Source: RGIG3994 sp964461635
GTDB taxonomy: Bacteria > Bacillota > Clostridia > Oscillospirales > CAG-272
NCBI GenBank assembly: GCA_964461635.1
Contig: CAYWVC010000002.1
Coordinates: 1-60,500, forward strand
Direction: 5' to 3'
Length of the DNA stretch: 60,500 bases
The translations under genes were made by a program, and so were the position numbers. The notes beneath the pieces were generated by a model. That model did not search any database. It saw only the letters and a program-made list of their open reading frames with translations, and was not told where the DNA came from. Every line of letters starts with the position of its first letter. Positions within the stretch are counted from its first letter, which is position 1. This document shows positions 19,564 through 30,003 of this stretch, piece by piece.

Positions 19564-22500
19564 ATGAAAAAAAGCATCAAGCGACTGCTTTGTCTGCTGC
19601 TTGCCTGTATATTTATAGGAGGAAACGCGGTCTTGCCACTCAGCACGGGCGCACTCGAAATGAGCGACGTGCTCGACGCGATCACCGGTGATTGGAATGA
19701 TAAGCTGACCGCCGATACCTCCGGCAAGACCGAGCTGAGCGTCTCCGTAGACAGGGAATACAAGTCGGACGACGAGATAAACGTTATCGTTCGTCTGAAC
19801 GGTGATTCTCTGCTTGAAGAGGCGGAGAAGGTCAATATGACCGTGTCCGCGTATGCGCTGACCTCGGCGGGGAAGAAGAAGCTCGCCGAAATGGAGAGCA
19901 AGATCAACGCCGTTATAAGCTCACTCGGAAGTAAGCTGATATCGGTAAAGTATCAGTACACGACTATCTTCCTCGGATTTTCGGGCAAGATCCTTTATAA
20001 GGACCTTAAGACGGTCGAAAATATGAGTGAGGTCAAGACGGTGATGATCTCCGAGCGCTACAACACCGCCGACGTTGCGACCGATAACGCACTGAACGCC
20101 TACGGTACGGGTATATACAACTCGTCCGGGACCGGGCTTACCGGAAAGAAGATCGTGGTTGCGATCCTCGATACCGGACTTGACTATACGCACAGCGCGT
20201 TTCAGCGTCTTCCCGATTGTGCGCCTACGCTTGATGCCGACCGCGTTGAGGAGCTCTTCCCCTTGCTTGAGGCAGCCAAGCTGAACGAGGACGTTAAGTG
20301 GGAGGCAACCTATCACTCGACGAAGGTGCCGTATACCTTCGATTACGCCGATAAAGACGCCGACGTGTACCCGGTCAACGACCACGGCACCCACGTTGCC
20401 GGTATTATTGCCGGATCGGACGATACGATAACCGGCGTTGCGATCGACGCACAGCTCGTTATAATGAAGGTCTTCGGCAACGAGGACTCCGGAGCCGAGC
20501 AGGAGGATATCCTTGCCGGACTCTCCGACTCGGTTATGCTCGGTGTTGACGTTATCAATATGTCGCTCGGCTCGTCGTGCGGATTTTCAAGAGCCGCCGA
20601 CGACGAGGGAATCAATGAGATATACGATTCCGTTCGCGAGGCGGGCATAAATCTTATCGTTGCCGCATCAAACTCCAGCTCGTCCGCAAAGGGCTCGGAG
20701 AACGGTGACACCAACCTTGTGACCAACCCCGACTCCGCAACCATCGGATCTCCCGCGACGTATCCGTCGTCGACCTCGGTCGCTTCGGTTACGGGTGCAA
20801 AGACCCATTACCTCTATGCCAACGGCGAGCAACCCATATATCTCACCAAGGCTAAGCGCAACAACGGCGATGAGATCGAATTTTACGATCTTATGCTCAA
20901 CGGGCGCAAGACTGCCGAAATAGAGTACGTCGTCGTTCCGGGTATCGGAAACGACGGTAACTACGATACCGTGGACGTCACCGGAAAGATCGCTATCGTA
21001 AAGCGCGGAGTAACCACCTTTGAGGAAAAGGTGGACACCGCGAAGAACCACGGTGCCATAGGAGCTATCGTATATAACAACGTCTCGGGTAATATCACGA
21101 TGACGATCGGTATATCCGATCTCCCCGCTTGCTCTATCTCAATGGATGCGGGCAAGTATTTTGAGGCGAATCCGACCGGCACGCTCGTGCTTGACGCCGA
21201 GAACCTTGCGGGCCCGTTTATGAGTGATTTCTCCTCCTGGGGACCCAATTCCGACCTTGAGCTCTCCCCCGACGTTACCTCGTACGGCGGCGATATCAAT
21301 TCGGCGGTGCGCGGCGGTTACGACATCCTCTCCGGAACGTCGATGGCTTGCCCGAACTACGCCGGATCTGCCGCGCTGGTCAGGGAAGCGGTAAAGAATA
21401 CCTTCCCCGAGCTGACCGCGCAGGAGACCATGGTAATGGTCAACCGTCTGCTTATGTCTACGGCGTCGATACTCCGTAACGAAGCCGGGAATCCCTACTC
21501 CCCGCGTAAGCAGGGAGCCGGACTTGCCGATGCCGAGAGAGCGATAAAGACCCCTGCCTACATAATGGTCGAGGGAAGCGATAAATCCAAGCTCTCGCTT
21601 GGTGACGACCCGAAAAAGACCGGCGTTTATACGTTGACCTTCCACGTTGTCAATACCTCCGCAACCACTCAGTCTTATGCACTTGACGTGATCCTTATGA
21701 CGGAGGGCGTATCGTCCGACGGTAAGACCGTGGCAGAGCAGGCGTATATGCTTGCCCCCGCCGTATCTTATGCCGTCGAGAACGGAACGCTCAACGGTGA
21801 TATGGTTACCGTCGGCGGTTACGGTGACGTTACGGTCACCGCGACCGTGACGCTCAGCGATGCCGACCGTCAGTATCTTGACGCGAAGTTCAAGAACGGT
21901 ATGTACGTTGAGGGCTTCGTTACCCTTGAAGCACAGGATTGCGATATCGACCTTACTCTGCCGTACCTCGGCTTCTACGGCGACTGGACGGTTGCGCCTC
22001 TGCTTGACGTTACCGAATTTGAGGTGGGCAAGGAGCAGAAGGACCCCGCTATCGTTGAGGACGAGAAGCTGAAGGCTGACGTTTTCGCCACCATCCCGAT
22101 GGTAGGCTACTACAACGGCAGCGGCAGGACCGAGGATGATTTCAGCTATTACTATATGGGCAAGATCGGCTATATCATAGCCGACGGCTACGAGCAGCCC
22201 GCGGTGCTTGAGAAGTATTGCTCGCTGACCTCGTCCACCGACGGAAACTTCAAGCTCTACTACATTGCGGCGGGACTTCTTCGTAATGCGAAGACGGTCA
22301 CGATGACAATTACCGATACCGTCACCGGTGAGGTGGTGTTTGAAAAGGTTGAGGAAAACTGCCGCAAATCGTATTACAGCGGTCAGCAGACGGGCGGCTA
22401 CGTCCTTGTTGACTTTGACGCTTCTCAGGCGGGACTTGCCAACAATACGAAATATGAGTTCACGATGACCTGCGAGCTTGATTGGGAGGGCGAGCAGAAC

Positions 22501-25500
22501 AACAGCAACAACACCTTCACCTTCTCGTTCTATATGGACGACGAGGCTCCCGTGATCCGCGAGGATCTCAATACTCTTCGGGTCAAGACCGATTCGAGCG
22601 GCAACGTGACCGATTATCTCCTTGATATGCACATTTACGATAATCAGTACGTGCAGGGATATTTCCTCTATACCTACGATTATCTTGACGAAAACGGTGA
22701 CCCCGTGAACCCGGAAGCCCTTGTGAGCGGTATTATCCCGGTCGATGATTTTGAGGGCGGTAAGGTCAACAAGATCACGCACGATCTGACAAGCCTTTGG
22801 TACAAGATGAAGGACGGCATCGAGGAGGGGTCGAAGAACATCGGTATCGAGGTCTACGACTACGCGAAGAACAAGACCTCGCTCTATTACACGCTGAAGA
22901 AGACCGATGCTACCTCGGTCGCCTTCAAGAGCGGGCGTGATTCTACGGCGGACGGAAAGAAGATTTCCTTTACTATGTCGCCGTATACCCAGAAGAACCT
23001 TCTTGAATACCTTGAGACCGAGCCGAGCGACGTATATACCGCGCCACTGACCTGGAGCTCCTCCGACGAGAGCGTTGCGATCGTCAAGGACGGTGTGGTG
23101 ACCACGCTTAAGGCGGGGAATGCCACGATAACCGCAACGTCAAAGACGGGGGCGTCCGCCTCGGTAGAGATAGTGTGTACAGGCACCTCAAGCAGTACGA
23201 ATATCCCCCTGTCGGGACTTACGCTGAATGAGACGTCGGTTACGCTGGAGCGCGGCGAAACGCTTGAGCTTTACGTCGAGCTTTCTCCGTATAACCTTAC
23301 CGAAACGCCCGAGATTCAGTGGAAGACCGCGTCGAGCTACGTAACCCTGACCGTTGATCCGAACAACCCGCTTCACTGTACCGTGTACGCGAAGGAATCG
23401 GGTAACGCAAACGTTATCGCGTCGGTAAAGGGCAAGCTCTTCTCCGCCACCTGCCGTGTCAACGTGAAGGAGGAATTTACGATAGAGAGCATCTATCTTA
23501 AATCCTACACCGGACGCGGCGACGAAAACGGTGTCGTCGAGATCCCCGCTGAGAAGGGCATTACGACGATCTACCGCTTGGCGTTCCTCAATAACGAATA
23601 TATCACGAAGGTCGTCATTCCGGAGGGCGTTGAGGAGATCCAGTATGCCGCCTTCTACGGTTGCGAGAACCTTAAGGAGGTCGTGTTGCCCGAGTCGCTC
23701 AAGCAGATCGACGAGTGGGGCTTCGGCTTTACAAAGGCACTTGAGACCGTGAACCTCGGCAACGTGCATACGATTCAGCGTCTTGCCTTCTACGGCTGTG
23801 AATCGCTGAAGGCTGTTGATCTCGGTGAATGCTACACGATATGCGAATATGCATTTGGCTTTTGCGACGGGCTGGAGGCGCTTGACGTCAGCCGTGTGGG
23901 TCAGCTCGGCGAATATTCCTTCGTCGGCTGTACGGGTATAAAGACGCTTGAACTTGGCGAACGGAAGTATATTCCCGAATATTGCTTTGCCAACTGCTCG
24001 TCGTTGCAAAAGCTTGAGATATCTGCGGAGTTTATCGACAGACTTGCATTTATGGGATGTACGAGGCTCACGTCGTTGACCTTTACGTCGGACGTGACCG
24101 ATATAGGATACGGTGCGTTCAACGGCTGCTCTTCGCTCGTTAATCTTGTGTTTGAGGGCAACGTGAGCTATATCGGCGATTATTCCTTCGCCAGCTGTGC
24201 CAGTCTGCCGTCGGTGTTCATCCCGTCGGGTTGCGAATATATCGGAACTTATGCTTTCGGCGGTTGCACCGAGCTTGCCGCGGTGACGTTCAGTGCCGAT
24301 GCGATCGTAAGTGAGATAGGCGATGCGCCCTTCTACGGTTCCTATAACGTGACCGATTTCACGATCGAGCCGGGAAGCAAGTACCTTACCGTTTATAACG
24401 GCGTTCTCTATTCGCGTGATATGACCAAGCTTATCCTTGCTCCTTACGGCAAGGTGATGAGCACGTTTACACTTCCTACCTCGGTTACCGAGATAGGTGA
24501 CTACGCCTTCTCGTATAAGCGCGGAGTGAGCAACGTTTTCCTGACCCGCGCCGTGAAGATCGGCGACAGCGCGTTTATGAACAGCACGGTGCGTGCGATC
24601 ACCGTTTCGGATGCGCTGACCGATATAGGTAACGAAGCCTTCTATAACTGTCAGTATCTCACCTCGTTCACCCTTCCGTCGTCGCTTGAGAATATAGGCG
24701 ACAGGGCGTTCTACGGGTGCACGAATATCGCGTGGGGCGATTTTACCCTCCCTGCATCTGTCAAGAACGTCGGCGAGTATGCATTCTGCGGTAACTACGG
24801 CATCACCTCAGTGACCGTACCTGCGCAGATGAGCGAGGTCCCCACCGGTGCGTTCGCATATTGCACCGGGCTGACCTCGGTCAACTTCCACAACGAAGTT
24901 ACGGGTATCGGCGGATATGCCTTTGCCTACTGCTCTCAGCTTACCTCGGTCGATCTCCCGAGCTCGGTGACCGAACTCGGAGAGGCCTGCTTCGCCGTGA
25001 CGGGGCTTACCTCCGTTAAGCTTCCCGCGTCTCTTGAGGCTATTCCGTCGCATTGCTTCTACGGCGACGTCACGTTGACCGACGTGACGGTCCCCGCATC
25101 GGTAAAGACGGTCGGAAACCTTGCATTCTTCGGAACTTTGGCGCTTAAGAACCTTGATCTTGTCAACACCGTCGAGCTCGGCGATTACGCTCTGCTTGGA
25201 TCGGCGGTCGAGACCGTTAAGGCGGATAAGCTTGAGAAGGTCGGCGCGTACGGGTTCTACGGTACCGCAGTAAAGAGCCTTGATCTCCCCGCGCTGAAAG
25301 AGGTTGGCGCATACGGCTTCGGTAATATGAATGAGCTTAAGACGGTCAATATAGCTAAGGTCGAGAAGCTCGGCGACGGTGCATTCTACCGTACGCCTTC
25401 GATCGGGTCGCTTGCTTTGCCCGAGTGCGTTGAGATAGGCGATTATGCGTTTATGCTTTCGTCCTCGCTCAGCTCGGTCAGCTTCGGCAAGCTGGAGAAC

Positions 25501-26559
25501 CTCGGAGCTTATGCTTTCTACGCAACTAAGGTTAACAGCGTAACCCTTCCTTCAACGGTGAAGGATATTTCGGAATCGGCATTTATCACGAAGGCGTTCA
25601 ATTCCACCGACGACGGGATCGCGCGCATTGAGCGCATCGTTATCGACGGTAAGTGCGAGAACTATTTCACCGACGGCGACGGTGCCCTGTATCGGGTACT
25701 TTCTAACGGGAAATACGAGCTCGTGGCGTACGCCCCCGGACTTAAGAACGAGTCCTACACGGTGCTTGACGGCACGGTAAGGATAGCCGAGGAAGCCTTC
25801 TCCACCAACGTTTACCTCAAGGAGCTTACGATTGCCCGCACGGTAACGAATATCGGTGCGGCGGCAACGTACGGCTGTACCTCGCTTGAGAAGATCAATT
25901 TCCTCTCGGTCGAGGCACCGACTCTTGAGAGCAAGTATTACGCTTCTTCGCCCGACGGTTGGACGTATAATAATATCGTTGACTTTATCTGCGGTCAGGG
26001 CGGTGAAACGGTCGATATAGAGATCACGGTGCCGAAGAACGCGGTGCGTTACGACAGCTACACTTGGGAGCGTTACGTGGGCACGGCAACGAGGACCGAC
26101 ACGATTTCTATGGCTAACACCACCGAGCAGCTGATCAAGCTGATAGATGAGCTTCCCGATACCGTTGAGCTCAAGGACGTTGAGCAGGTCGAGTATCTTA
26201 TGAAGATCTACAACAATACCGACAAGGATCAGTTGACGTTCGTCACCAACGCCGACAGGCTGAAGGCGGCGTATACCGTTGCCGAGAAGCTCCGCGCGGA
26301 AAATCCCGATTACTTCGAGACCGGTGACGACACGGATCCCGGTGACGATACCACCGTTGCCGGACCGGAGGATACCGATTCCCCGACCGATACGTCGGAG
26401 CCCGGTACCGATACCGATGATGCTCCGTCGGATAACGGCGGCGGCTCAAGCTCGGTACTGTGGGTGATCATTCCGATCGCGGTCGGTGTGATTGCGGTTG
26501 CGGCAATACTTACCGTTGTATTTGTGAAAAAGAAGAAAGGAGGCAATGACAATGCGTAA
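19564..26559 (+). CDS. cell-surface subtilisin-like serine protease fused to Big2 and BspA-type LRR_5 domains
   Basis: 2331 residues. An N-terminal signal peptide and an I9-like propeptide (about 60-165) precede an S8 peptidase domain. The catalytic triad is complete: Asp203 in AILDTGLD, His274 in DHGTHVAG and Ser593 in SGTSMACP. A PA domain is inserted between His and Ser (about 440-540), as in the lactocepin/C5a-peptidase branch. Fn3-like modules follow (about 660-1120), then two Big2-like domains (about 1132-1300) and a long LRR_5 array (about 1310-2120). The end has an acidic Thr/Asp/Pro-rich spacer and one membrane helix (VLWVIIPIAVGVIAVAAIL) with a KKKKGG tail. It should digest proteins outside the cell while bound to the membrane. 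It sits 107 bp downstream of the importer genes, so released peptides are the likely cargo. The fusion with LRR_5 is unusual. Confidence 0.93.
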   Translation: MKKSIKRLLCLLLACIFIGGNAVLPLSTGALEMSDVLDAITGDWNDKLTADTSGKTELSVSVDREYKSDDEINVIVRLNGDSLLEEAEKVNMTVSAYALTSAGKKKLAEMESKINAVISSLGSKLISVKYQYTTIFLGFSGKILYKDLKTVENMSEVKTVMISERYNTADVATDNALNAYGTGIYNSSGTGLTGKKIVVAILDTGLDYTHSAFQRLPDCAPTLDADRVEELFPLLEAAKLNEDVKWEATYHSTKVPYTFDYADKDADVYPVNDHGTHVAGIIAGSDDTITGVAIDAQLVIMKVFGNEDSGAEQEDILAGLSDSVMLGVDVINMSLGSSCGFSRAADDEGINEIYDSVREAGINLIVAASNSSSSAKGSENGDTNLVTNPDSATIGSPATYPSSTSVASVTGAKTHYLYANGEQPIYLTKAKRNNGDEIEFYDLMLNGRKTAEIEYVVVPGIGNDGNYDTVDVTGKIAIVKRGVTTFEEKVDTAKNHGAIGAIVYNNVSGNITMTIGISDLPACSISMDAGKYFEANPTGTLVLDAENLAGPFMSDFSSWGPNSDLELSPDVTSYGGDINSAVRGGYDILSGTSMACPNYAGSAALVREAVKNTFPELTAQETMVMVNRLLMSTASILRNEAGNPYSPRKQGAGLADAERAIKTPAYIMVEGSDKSKLSLGDDPKKTGVYTLTFHVVNTSATTQSYALDVILMTEGVSSDGKTVAEQAYMLAPAVSYAVENGTLNGDMVTVGGYGDVTVTATVTLSDADRQYLDAKFKNGMYVEGFVTLEAQDCDIDLTLPYLGFYGDWTVAPLLDVTEFEVGKEQKDPAIVEDEKLKADVFATIPMVGYYNGSGRTEDDFSYYYMGKIGYIIADGYEQPAVLEKYCSLTSSTDGNFKLYYIAAGLLRNAKTVTMTITDTVTGEVVFEKVEENCRKSYYSGQQTGGYVLVDFDASQAGLANNTKYEFTMTCELDWEGEQNNSNNTFTFSFYMDDEAPVIREDLNTLRVKTDSSGNVTDYLLDMHIYDNQYVQGYFLYTYDYLDENGDPVNPEALVSGIIPVDDFEGGKVNKITHDLTSLWYKMKDGIEEGSKNIGIEVYDYAKNKTSLYYTLKKTDATSVAFKSGRDSTADGKKISFTMSPYTQKNLLEYLETEPSDVYTAPLTWSSSDESVAIVKDGVVTTLKAGNATITATSKTGASASVEIVCTGTSSSTNIPLSGLTLNETSVTLERGETLELYVELSPYNLTETPEIQWKTASSYVTLTVDPNNPLHCTVYAKESGNANVIASVKGKLFSATCRVNVKEEFTIESIYLKSYTGRGDENGVVEIPAEKGITTIYRLAFLNNEYITKVVIPEGVEEIQYAAFYGCENLKEVVLPESLKQIDEWGFGFTKALETVNLGNVHTIQRLAFYGCESLKAVDLGECYTICEYAFGFCDGLEALDVSRVGQLGEYSFVGCTGIKTLELGERKYIPEYCFANCSSLQKLEISAEFIDRLAFMGCTRLTSLTFTSDVTDIGYGAFNGCSSLVNLVFEGNVSYIGDYSFASCASLPSVFIPSGCEYIGTYAFGGCTELAAVTFSADAIVSEIGDAPFYGSYNVTDFTIEPGSKYLTVYNGVLYSRDMTKLILAPYGKVMSTFTLPTSVTEIGDYAFSYKRGVSNVFLTRAVKIGDSAFMNSTVRAITVSDALTDIGNEAFYNCQYLTSFTLPSSLENIGDRAFYGCTNIAWGDFTLPASVKNVGEYAFCGNYGITSVTVPAQMSEVPTGAFAYCTGLTSVNFHNEVTGIGGYAFAYCSQLTSVDLPSSVTELGEACFAVTGLTSVKLPASLEAIPSHCFYGDVTLTDVTVPASVKTVGNLAFFGTLALKNLDLVNTVELGDYALLGSAVETVKADKLEKVGAYGFYGTAVKSLDLPALKEVGAYGFGNMNELKTVNIAKVEKLGDGAFYRTPSIGSLALPECVEIGDYAFMLSSSLSSVSFGKLENLGAYAFYATKVNSVTLPSTVKDISESAFITKAFNSTDDGIARIERIVIDGKCENYFTDGDGALYRVLSNGKYELVAYAPGLKNESYTVLDGTVRIAEEAFSTNVYLKELTIARTVTNIGAAATYGCTSLEKINFLSVEAPTLESKYYASSPDGWTYNNIVDFICGQGGETVDIEITVPKNAVRYDSYTWERYVGTATRTDTISMANTTEQLIKLIDELPDTVELKDVEQVEYLMKIYNNTDKDQLTFVTNADRLKAAYTVAEKLRAENPDYFETGDDTDPGDDTTVAGPEDTDSPTDTSEPGTDTDDAPSDNGGGSSSVLWVIIPIAVGVIAVAAILTVVFVKKKKGGNDNA

Positions 26560-29500
26560 GCTGAGACCCTTGATATTAATAATTGCACTTTTGCTCGTTG
26601 CGCTTTTGGCTACCTCCTGCTACAATAATCCCGGCAACGGTGACGTTACGACCGGTTCCGGTGACGTAACGGATCCGGATGCAGGCAAGCTGACCGTTAC
26701 CTTCGATTACCGTGACGGCAGCGAACCCAAGGTGACGAAGCTTTCGGTCGGTGAAACGGTTCCCGAGCCCGAGACCCCCACCCGCGCGGAATACGATTTC
26801 GGCGGATGGTTTACCGACGAGGCACTTTCGGTGGCGGCGAGCTTCGGCTCGGTCACCGAAAGCGTGACCTATTACGCCGCGTGGGTGCCGCACACCTCGT
26901 GCCTCGTGCGCTTTGACAGCTGCGGCGGATCAGCGGTGGCAAGTGCCATTGCAAAGAAGGGAAGCGCGGTGAGCGCTCCCGAAGCTCCCGTACGCGAGGG
27001 ATATACCTTCGTCGGCTGGTACGCCGATGCGGAATGTACGGCCGCCTTTGACTTTTCGACCGCATTGAGCGAGAACGTGACGCTCTACGCTGCTTGGACT
27101 CCTGCCGAAGGATACGCCGAGATTGTCGGCTATATCAACGGCTCGGTTGCTGTGACGAAGATAGTCAAGAAGGGCGAAGCTGTCGGTACCCTCGTTGCGG
27201 ACGAGAATTACCTCTATTCGTGGTATACGGAGGCGAATTGGTATACGAGTGTGAACCTTGCTCCGGCTTATGATCTTTCAAAGGCAGTCAATGCCGATCT
27301 TAAGCTTTACGGATTCGCGTACAGCGACGGCTTTAAGATCGTTGANNNNNNNNNNNNNNNNNNNNNNNNNNNNNNNNNNNNNNNNNNNNNNNNNNNNNNN
27401 NNNNNNNNNNNNNNNNNNNNNNNNNNNNNNNNNNNNNNNNNNNNNATGCCGATCTTAAGCTTTACGGATTCGCGTACAGCGACGGCTTTAAGATCGTTGA
27501 CGGTACCGTCGTCTCTTACAGCGGAAGCGACAAGAACGTGATCGTGCCGCTTGTCAGTGACGGCAAGGCGGTCACCGCTATCGGTGCAAAGGCGTTTGCC
27601 GACCGGAAGACGGTCCTCACGGTCGACCTGCCCACCACCGTCACGAGCGTGGGCTCGGGCGCGTTTTCGGGCTGTGAAAAGCTCGTTTCGGTCAATCTTA
27701 CCTCGGCTTGTACGTCGGTCGGCGCGTATGCCTTCAGCGGTTGCGGACGGCTTACCTCCTTTGGCAGTATTGATTCGCTTACCGAGATCAGCGAGGGCGC
27801 GTTCCTCGGTTGCGTAAGCCTTAAGAGTCTGACCGTTCCGTCGAAGGTGACGAAGATAGGAGCTTACGCCTTCTCGGGCTGTACGGCTCTTGGTACGTTG
27901 AGCTTTGATGACGCGGTGAGCACGGTAGGGAATTACGCTCTGTCCGATTGCAGCTCGCTCACGGAGTTCCGTATTCCTGCGTCGTTGAAGAGCTTTGGCA
28001 ACGGTGTTCTTACCGGATGTGACTCCAAGCTCGTTATCAGCGGCGGAAACGAAAAATTCAAGACGGTCAACGGCAGCCTTTGCGAGGTGAGCGGCAGCGG
28101 ACTCAAGCTCATTAAGTATATTCCCGGCGAGAATGCGGAAGCTACGCTCAGCCTGCCGAGCAGCGTGACCGCTATCGGAGCAAACGCTTTCTACGGCAAC
28201 GATACGCTTACCGTCGTCAACCTCAGCGGTTACACGCTGGAGGCGGGGTCGTTGGCGGGACTCAAGTCCTTGAAGGAGCTTACGGTTGATAATTTGCCGA
28301 CGGGCAATAACGCTTATTTGGCATATTATTTCGGCGCTCCCAACGGCAAAGCCAATGGTGCCACCGGCATATTTGTTCCGTCGAGCCTTGAAAAGGTCAC
28401 CGTCAGGGCGGGTCAGACGGCACTTGCCGATTACGCATTCTTCGGCTGTACCGGACTTAAGACGGTCGAGGGGATCTCGGGTATCAGCTCTATCGGAGCG
28501 TACGCTTTTGCGTACACCGCGATCGAGACGTTGAAGCTCCCCGCAAGCGTCAGCAGCATCGGTGAGGGCGCGTTCAGCAGATGCGAGCACCTGTCCGCCT
28601 TTGAGACTGAGGGCAACAACCGCTACTATTCGGTTTACGACGGATGTCTTTACAATAAATCGTACACCGAGCTTCTGATAGTTCCGAGACAGAAGGAGAC
28701 CGTGGAATTCCATTCCGGGGTCAAGAAGATCGCCTCCGGCGCATTCTTCAAGAGCCGCGTAACAAGCGTATCGGTTCCCGCAAGCGTGACCGAGATCGAA
28801 GCATCCGCCTTTGCGGAAGCCGATCATCTTGAGAGCCTTGAGGTCCCGTTCATCGGCGGTTCTGCCGACGAGAACAGGTATATGATATACATCTTCGGCG
28901 GCACGATCTACGAGACGACCGATGATGACGGCAATCCCACCTACAGCGTAAGCAATTCGGGTGCGGCACCGTCGTCGCTGACCAAGCTCACCGTTACGGG
29001 CTCGCTTAGCGAGATCCCCGATTTCGCCTTCGCGTACCTTGAGAACGTGTCGGAATTCTCGCTCAGCGGAAATATTACCTCGATCGGTATATACGGCTTC
29101 TATGAGACCGGATTGACCGAGGTCGTCATACCCTCCACCGTCAAGAAGGTCGGCGCGTATGCCTACGCTTCGATGGATAAGCTTGAGACGGTCACGGTCC
29201 CCGGCAGTGTCGGCGACGGACTTGGCGACGGCGTGTTTTACAGCAACCGCAGTCTGAAGGTGATAAGGTTTGAGGAAGGGGTTACCGCTATTCCGTTTGC
29301 TGCCTGCTATCCTTACTCTTACTACGACAGAACGACGGGTTATACCGTGTGCAATTCGTCCCTGGAGGAGATATATCTGCCCTCCACGCTTAAGACGGTC
29401 GGCGATCGCGCATTTGCTTACGCCGGAACAGTCTTTTATGCCTACGATAATATGCGGTTTACCGATCTGAAATTCGTTATGACCCCGGGCGAGGGGCTTG

Positions 29501-29892
29501 TCGAGCTCGGCGACAGAGCATTCTATATGTCGTCGATCAAGTCGATCGCGTTGCCCGCGTCGCTTGAGAAGGTCGGCTCATTCTGCTTCTCATACTGCAA
29601 GCAGCTTTCGAGCGTAACGTTCGGTAGTGCCGAGAAGGGCTCGGCGCTCACCACCGTTGGCGGTGCGTGCTTTGCCTATTGTACCGGGCTCAATACTCTG
29701 ACGATCTACAAGCGCGTTGCCGCTGTGGATGACGTCCCGGTGCTTGAGCAGTACAAAGAGGCGGAGGATCAGGTGGCTTATAACGTGTTTGAGGGAACGG
29801 TGGCTCCCACGATATACGTTTACGGTTCCGAGTATTACCGCAAGGCGGCGAATTGGGACAGCTACGATATGAGTATCTACGAGATAAAATAA
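26552..29892 (+). CDS. InlB-repeat plus LRR_5 surface lipoprotein, interrupted by an assembly gap
   Basis: The start is the ATG at 26552 with AAAGGAGG eight bases upstream, overlapping the protease stop by 8 bp. The lipobox ends at Cys23 (LATSC). Two InlB-type repeats (FGGWFTD, FVGWYADAEC) span about 50-190, a third degenerate one follows, and then an LRR_5 array runs to the C-terminus. A 100-N gap at 27346-27445 is flanked by the same 55 bases; removing 155 bases rejoins one frame of about 1061 residues. As drawn, the two halves are in different frames only because of the duplicated overlap. It is co-transcribed with the protease and probably acts as a surface adhesin or a partner in substrate binding. 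Confidence 0.85.
27291..27500. other. 100-N gap flanked by a 55-bp direct duplication
   Basis: Bases 27291-27345 and 27446-27500 are identical, starting atgccgatcttaagc and ending agatcgttga. The 100 Ns lie between. The encoded protein reads straight through if one copy and the Ns are dropped, so this is very likely an unmerged contig overlap. Confidence 0.9.
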
Positions 29893-29897
29893 TCAAC

Positions 29898-29927
29898 AAT
29901 ATTGCCGGGACTTGTCCCGGCAATATT
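29898..29927 (+). terminator. terminator of the surface-protease/LRR block
   Basis: 13-bp perfect stem (29898-29910 with 29915-29927), 4-nt loop, then a T-rich stretch. It lies six bases after the LRR gene stop. Confidence 0.85.
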
Positions 29928-29942
29928 TTATCGCTTGTTTGG

Positions 29943-29971
29943 TTGACAGCGGCAAACGTGTGTGGTATAAT
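29943..29971 (+). promoter_or_regulatory. promoter of gpsA
   Basis: Perfect TTGACA (29943-29948), 17-bp spacer, perfect TATAAT (29966-29971). GGAGGT precedes the ATG at 30004. Confidence 0.85.
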
Positions 29972-30003
29972 TTCTGCGATAGTTCATTTGGGAGGTTACG
30001 TTT

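Noticed and set aside
21139..22782. 547-residue minus-strand ORF opposite the protease
   Set aside because: Shadow of the S8 protease frame, whose catalytic motifs are all on the plus strand.
27258..27541. Frameshift or pseudogene in the LRR lipoprotein
   Set aside because: The frame change equals the 155 bases of duplicated overlap plus Ns; collapsing it restores the gene.
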